From ZLKRG08 sp963977625 (GTDB taxonomy: Bacteria > Actinomycetota > Actinomycetes > Nanopelagicales > Nanopelagicaceae), in NCBI GenBank assembly GCA_963977625.1, contig CAXBPX010000015.1, forward strand, positions 1-17,105: a stretch of 17,105 nucleotides of DNA, written 5' to 3'. The notes below the pieces were generated by a model that saw only the letters and a program-made list of their open reading frames with translations, was not told the DNA's origin and searched no databases. The translations under genes and the position numbers were made by a program. This document shows, piece by piece, positions 14,427 to 17,105 of this stretch; position 1 is the first letter of the stretch, and each line of letters opens with the position of its first letter.

Positions 14427-15921
14427 TTCCCTCTCGCAATCTGTAACTTTCAGTTACCTCTGTAAGCGTTGGTCTATCTACACCATTTAAATCGGCAATC
14501 GTCCAACTGGTTCTAATAATTTTGTGAAGTCCACGCGCAGTAATCTTCTCTTTATCTAATTCATCATGTAAAAAATTCATTGCTGCTCTAATAGGTTGAT
14601 ATTGCTGCCGAAGTGCACGTGGCGGGATTTCGGAATTTAAGCGCCATTTCTCATGTTTGAATCTATTAGCTGCGATTGCACGTGCCGCAATCACTCGATT
14701 TCTTATTTGCTGACTACTTTCATTCTGAGTTTCGGCAAGCTCAATGCGACTTACATTCTCTACATTTACTCTTAAATCGATGCGATCAAGCAGTGGTCCA
14801 GATAGTTTATTTAGATACCTGCGCACTTGAACTGACGTGCAGGTACATCCCAAACCTTTACCCGCAAATTTTCCACATGGACATGGGTTTGCTGCTAAAA
14901 CTAAAATGAATTTAGCAGGGAAAGTTAAATTTCCAGTTGCTCGAGAGATGGTGATAGAACCATTTTCTAAAGGTTGTCTTAAAGAGTCCAATACTCCACT
15001 TGCGCATTCCGGAGCTTCATCTACAAACAAAACTCCGCGATGCGCCAAGCTACAAACTCCGGGCTTAATAACATGAGCCCCACCGCCCACCATCGCAATT
15101 CGAGTTGTGCTGTGATGAGGTGCAATAAAAGGAGCAGTTGTCGAAAGCACTGCTCGATTGCTATTAGTGATCGAATGAATTGCGCTAACTTCTAAAGTTT
15201 CTTCTTGGGTAAGTGGTGGCAAAATGGTTGGCAGTCGCTCTGCAATCATGGTCTTACCGACTCCAGGCGGACCAATCATCAAAAAATTATGTCCGCCGGC
15301 AGCGGAAATTTCAGCAGCCCGCCTTGCTGGTAACTGTCCTGCTACATCTGCAAAATCCAATTGCATTTCTATTTTTTCAACCACCAAATCCAATTCGCTT
15401 TGTTCGGTGAGTTCGCCAGTTTGTAGCCAATGCACTACCTCTTTTAAATTGGTAAATGCAAAAACTTCTAATTCTGGCAGTAATTTTGCTTCAGCAATAT
15501 TGGCAGACGGAATTACGACTTTGCGCACCCCATTTCGATAAGCGCATATCAAAGATGGTAAAACGCCACGGGTATGTCGAAGCGAACCATCTAGAGATAA
15601 CTCCCCAACGAATAAATAATCTTCTAAATTTCTCACGATATTTTGCGCGCCTAAAATTCCCATCGCAATTGGTAAATCAAAACTACTACCAGCTTTAGGT
15701 AACCAAGCTGGAAGCAGTGCAATTGTGACTTTTCGATTTGGCCAACTTTGTGAACTATTTACAATGGCAGCGCGTACTCGGTCCCTGGATTCTGAAAGTG
15801 CCGCATCAGGTAGACCCAGCAGATTAAATCCGGGCAAGCCATCTGCGATATCTACTTCTACAGTGACTAATTCTCCATTTAGCCCAGAGAGCGCAATTGC
15901 TTTAGTGGTGGCAAGACTCAT
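14419..15921 (-). CDS. comM: ComM/YifB-family Mg-chelatase-like AAA+ ATPase
   Basis: AAA+ helicase of the YifB/ComM family; in Vibrio and Haemophilus ComM drives branch migration during natural transformation. The 500-aa length is typical. The N-terminal Lon-substrate-like domain includes VEVDIADGLPGFNLLGLPDAAL and SFDLPIAMGIL. The AAA+ core has Walker A IGPPGVGKT (residues 216-224), Walker B GVLFVDEAPE (296-305), AANPCPCG (344-351) with the Cys-rich CPCG...C.C cluster, and GPLLDRIDLRV with an arginine near the sensor region. It overlaps yraN by 4 bases upstream and dprA by 8 downstream, so the three genes are likely translated in series. Confidence 0.96.
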   Translation of the reverse strand: MSLATTKAIALSGLNGELVTVEVDIADGLPGFNLLGLPDAALSESRDRVRAAIVNSSQSWPNRKVTIALLPAWLPKAGSSFDLPIAMGILGAQNIVRNLEDYLFVGELSLDGSLRHTRGVLPSLICAYRNGVRKVVIPSANIAEAKLLPELEVFAFTNLKEVVHWLQTGELTEQSELDLVVEKIEMQLDFADVAGQLPARRAAEISAAGGHNFLMIGPPGVGKTMIAERLPTILPPLTQEETLEVSAIHSITNSNRAVLSTTAPFIAPHHSTTRIAMVGGGAHVIKPGVCSLAHRGVLFVDEAPECASGVLDSLRQPLENGSITISRATGNLTFPAKFILVLAANPCPCGKFAGKGLGCTCTSVQVRRYLNKLSGPLLDRIDLRVNVENVSRIELAETQNESSQQIRNRVIAARAIAANRFKHEKWRLNSEIPPRALRQQYQPIRAAMNFLHDELDKEKITARGLHKIIRTSWTIADLNGVDRPTLTEVTESYRLREGIE

Positions 15922-16277
15922 AACACACCCGCCCGATAATCAATCGTTGGGCGCAATGATCGACTCAAAGTTATGGCAGCAACATCAACTTGGTATTCGC
16001 AACCAAAATGATTGTTAGTAACAAGCCAAGCCAGAGAAAGTTTCTGCAACCGGTGAGCTTTCGCTCTATCAATTGCTTCAAGCGGATGACCAAAGGCTAG
16101 AGAACTTCTAGTTTTAACTTCAATAAAATGAACTTTGCCAGCTGGACTTTTAGCGATTAAATCTAGTTCGCCACCTTTAGTACGCCAATTGCGATCTAGG
16201 ATTGTAAAACCTAATTTAATTAAATATTCGGCAGCTGCAATTTCGCCGATTTTGCCGATAGTTTGTTTTTGATTCAT
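15918..16277 (-). CDS. yraN: YraN/UPF0102-family endonuclease-like protein
   Basis: Small protein of 119 aa from the ATG at 16277, with the PD-(D/E)xK-like core of the UPF0102 family: GKIGEIAAAEYLIKLGF, then GGELDLIAKSPAGKVHFIEVKTRSS, then AIDRAKAHRLQKLSLAWL. The residues E, D and ExK of the nuclease site are visible in GELDLI and FIEVKTR. The family is predicted to act on branched DNA, but its role is poorly known. A TTG at 16283 would add two residues; the ATG has a TATTTT hexamer 6 bases ahead. Its neighbours rnhB and comM are the standard actinobacterial ones. Confidence 0.92.
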   Translation of the reverse strand: MNQKQTIGKIGEIAAAEYLIKLGFTILDRNWRTKGGELDLIAKSPAGKVHFIEVKTRSSLAFGHPLEAIDRAKAHRLQKLSLAWLVTNNHFGCEYQVDVAAITLSRSLRPTIDYRAGVL

Positions 16278-16298
16278 GCGCAAAAAATAATTTTGCGC
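16278..16298. repeat. 8-bp inverted repeat overlapping the yraN -10 region
   Basis: GCGCAAAA (16278-16285) and TTTTGCGC (16291-16298) form a perfect inverted repeat with a 5-base spacer, immediately upstream of the yraN ATG. On the minus strand it contains TATTTT (16289-16284), which is placed 6 bases before the ATG like a leaderless -10. A protein bound here would cover the promoter; as RNA it would be a hairpin ahead of the start. Confidence 0.5.
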
Positions 16299-16299
16299 G

Positions 16300-16327
16300 C
16301 CTGTGGAGCGTTTATTTATTCCACAGG
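16300..16327. repeat. 8-bp inverted repeat spanning the rnhB stop codon
   Basis: CCTGTGGA (16300-16307) and TCCACAGG (16320-16327) are exact reverse complements around a 12-base AT-rich loop that includes the rnhB stop. It could be a transcript hairpin at the end of rnhB, but the tract after it is CGCGC and not U-rich, so it is not a canonical terminator. Confidence 0.45.
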
Positions 16328-16936
16328 TTTATGCGGTAGTAAGCGCGCGATATTGGCATACGACTTTCTGTGGATATCGCTTACTCCTAATTTCTCCAGC
16401 GCATTGGTGTGCATGGCTGTTATGTATCCCTTATGTTTCGCTAACCCATAGCCAGGATAAAGCGAATCTAGTTCGACCATTATTCGATCGCGAGTAACTT
16501 TTGCAATTATTGATGCGGCGCTAATTGATGGCGCAACTTGATCACCTTTCCAAATTGCCAAAGATGGAGTAACCATTCCGCTAATTGCATAGCCGTCTGT
16601 TAAAACATAATTAGGTGCAGTACTCAATCCTTGTACTGCTCTTCGCATCCCATCCAAATTGGCAGCGTGTACTCCACGCTCATCAATCTCTGCTGGGTTT
16701 ACTTTGATTACTGAAATTGAAAGCGCCTCTTCATGAATAATTGGAAAGAGTGCTTCTCGTTCCTTTTCAGTTAATTCTTTAGAGTCTTTTAGCGCCGCAA
16801 TTTGAGGTGAGCCGATATTTTTTAAAATCACACTTGCAATCACCAAAGGTCCGGCACAAGCGCCACGACCTGCTTCGTCTACCCCAGCTATTGGCGATAG
16901 ACCAGCTTCAATTAATGATTGCTCAATTAAATGCAT
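16316..16936 (-). CDS. rnhB: Ribonuclease HII
   Basis: Cuts the RNA strand of RNA/DNA hybrids and removes misincorporated ribonucleotides from DNA. The 206-aa protein has the full family signature: GVDEAGRGACAGPLVIASVIL with Asp20 and Glu21, TDGYAI with Asp114, and IIAKVTRDRIMVELDSLYPGYGLAKHKGYIT with Asp150 as the fourth acidic residue. The ATG at 16936 sits inside the end of lepB (14-base overlap), so translation is likely coupled. The lepB-rnhB-yraN order is conserved in actinobacteria. Confidence 0.97.
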   Translation of the reverse strand: MHLIEQSLIEAGLSPIAGVDEAGRGACAGPLVIASVILKNIGSPQIAALKDSKELTEKEREALFPIIHEEALSISVIKVNPAEIDERGVHAANLDGMRRAVQGLSTAPNYVLTDGYAISGMVTPSLAIWKGDQVAPSISAASIIAKVTRDRIMVELDSLYPGYGLAKHKGYITAMHTNALEKLGVSDIHRKSYANIARLLPHKPVE

Positions 16937-17105
16937 TAACGCGCTCGATTAACTTCGCGTTTTTAAATGGCCAGATCACTGCAACCACTCGACCAACTAT
17001 TTCTGGTTCTGGGACAAATCCTTTATTGATATCGTCTTGGTGATATCGGGAATCTGCAGAAGCTCCACGATGATCTCCCATCACCCAAACTTTTCCCTTA
17101 GGAAC
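16923..17105 (-). CDS. lepB: Signal peptidase I, C-terminal 60 residues (gene continues past window end)
   Basis: Type I signal peptidase, which cleaves leader peptides from exported proteins at the outer face of the membrane. Only the C-terminal end is here; the frame is open from the window edge (17105) to a TGA at 16925-16923, so no start codon of this gene is present. The translation begins VPKGKVWVMGDHRGASADSR, which holds the conserved box E (GDxRxxSxDSR) of the family, and then reads GFVPEPEIVGRVVAVIWP, another LepB hallmark. The catalytic Ser and Lys boxes lie outside the window. It overlaps the start of rnhB by 14 bases. The protein ends only about 40 residues after box E, as in other actinobacterial LepB proteins. 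Confidence 0.92.
   Translation of the reverse strand, partial: VPKGKVWVMGDHRGASADSRYHQDDINKGFVPEPEIVGRVVAVIWPFKNAKLIERVNAFN

Noticed and set aside
15224..15541. 105-codon open frame on the plus strand
   Set aside because: Wholly antisense to the comM AAA+ and N-terminal domains; the composition looks like a shadow frame.
1..17105. Mobile elements, CRISPR arrays, tRNA or rRNA genes, phage genes
   Set aside because: No transposase, integrase, regularly spaced repeat, tRNA-like cloverleaf or rRNA sequence was seen; nearly all bases are used by housekeeping genes.

Overview
The window looks like a piece of a small, streamlined, low-GC actinobacterial chromosome. By eye the base composition is about 40% GC. 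Gaps between genes are mostly under 15 bases and many genes overlap by 4 to 24 bases. The gene content and order are actinobacterial: polyprenyl synthase, PASTA kinase, class II DAHP synthase and PFK in one block; glgC divergent from a GT4 glycogen-type synthase; and lepB-rnhB-yraN-comM(yifB)-dprA in another. A freshwater acI lineage (Nanopelagicales, Planktophila-like) is my best guess. That is inference from low GC, compactness and actinobacterial synteny, not a database result.

Layout. Positions 1-693 (+): 3' part of a trans-polyprenyl diphosphate synthase. 694-1841 (+): a thiamine-box (THI) RNA leader, a PnuC-family vitamin transporter and an overlapping P-loop small-molecule kinase. 1852-6442 (+): a run of four genes, PASTA Ser/Thr kinase, endonuclease IV, EamA transporter and threonine aldolase. 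6419-9287 (-): ogt, aroG and a pyrophosphate-type phosphofructokinase, transcribed pfk to aroG to ogt. 9389-10612 (-) and 10673-11839 (+): divergent glgC and glgM/glgA of ADP-glucose metabolism, with a second EamA transporter at 11853-12719 (+). 12709-17105 (-): one long operon-like run, lepB (partial), rnhB, yraN, comM/yifB, dprA and era. The partial lepB has no start inside the window and is easy to miss.

How the genes fit together. Carbon flow is represented by a predicted PPi-dependent PFK, entry into the shikimate pathway (AroG) and ADP-glucose synthesis feeding the GT4 synthase. The lepB-to-dprA run joins protein export, RNA/DNA hybrid removal, DNA uptake processing (ComM, DprA) and ribosome assembly (Era). 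Nfo and Ogt add base-damage repair. The transporter-kinase pair is a plausible uptake-and-trap module for thiamine or a related vitamin.

The most interesting signal is the RNA leader at about 694-798. Its pyrimidine-sensing half matches the TPP riboswitch closely. In its other half, the two internal-loop strands that hold the pyrophosphate in known TPP riboswitches are missing and are replaced by a nearly continuous helix. This suggests a variant THI-box that senses an unphosphorylated or different ligand, placed upstream of a transporter and an uncharacterised kinase. Other points of note are PPi-type residues in PFK, a perfect 12-bp palindrome over the pfk promoter, and several genes with a -10-like TAnnnT hexamer placed exactly for leaderless transcription, often re-using the upstream gene's stop codon.
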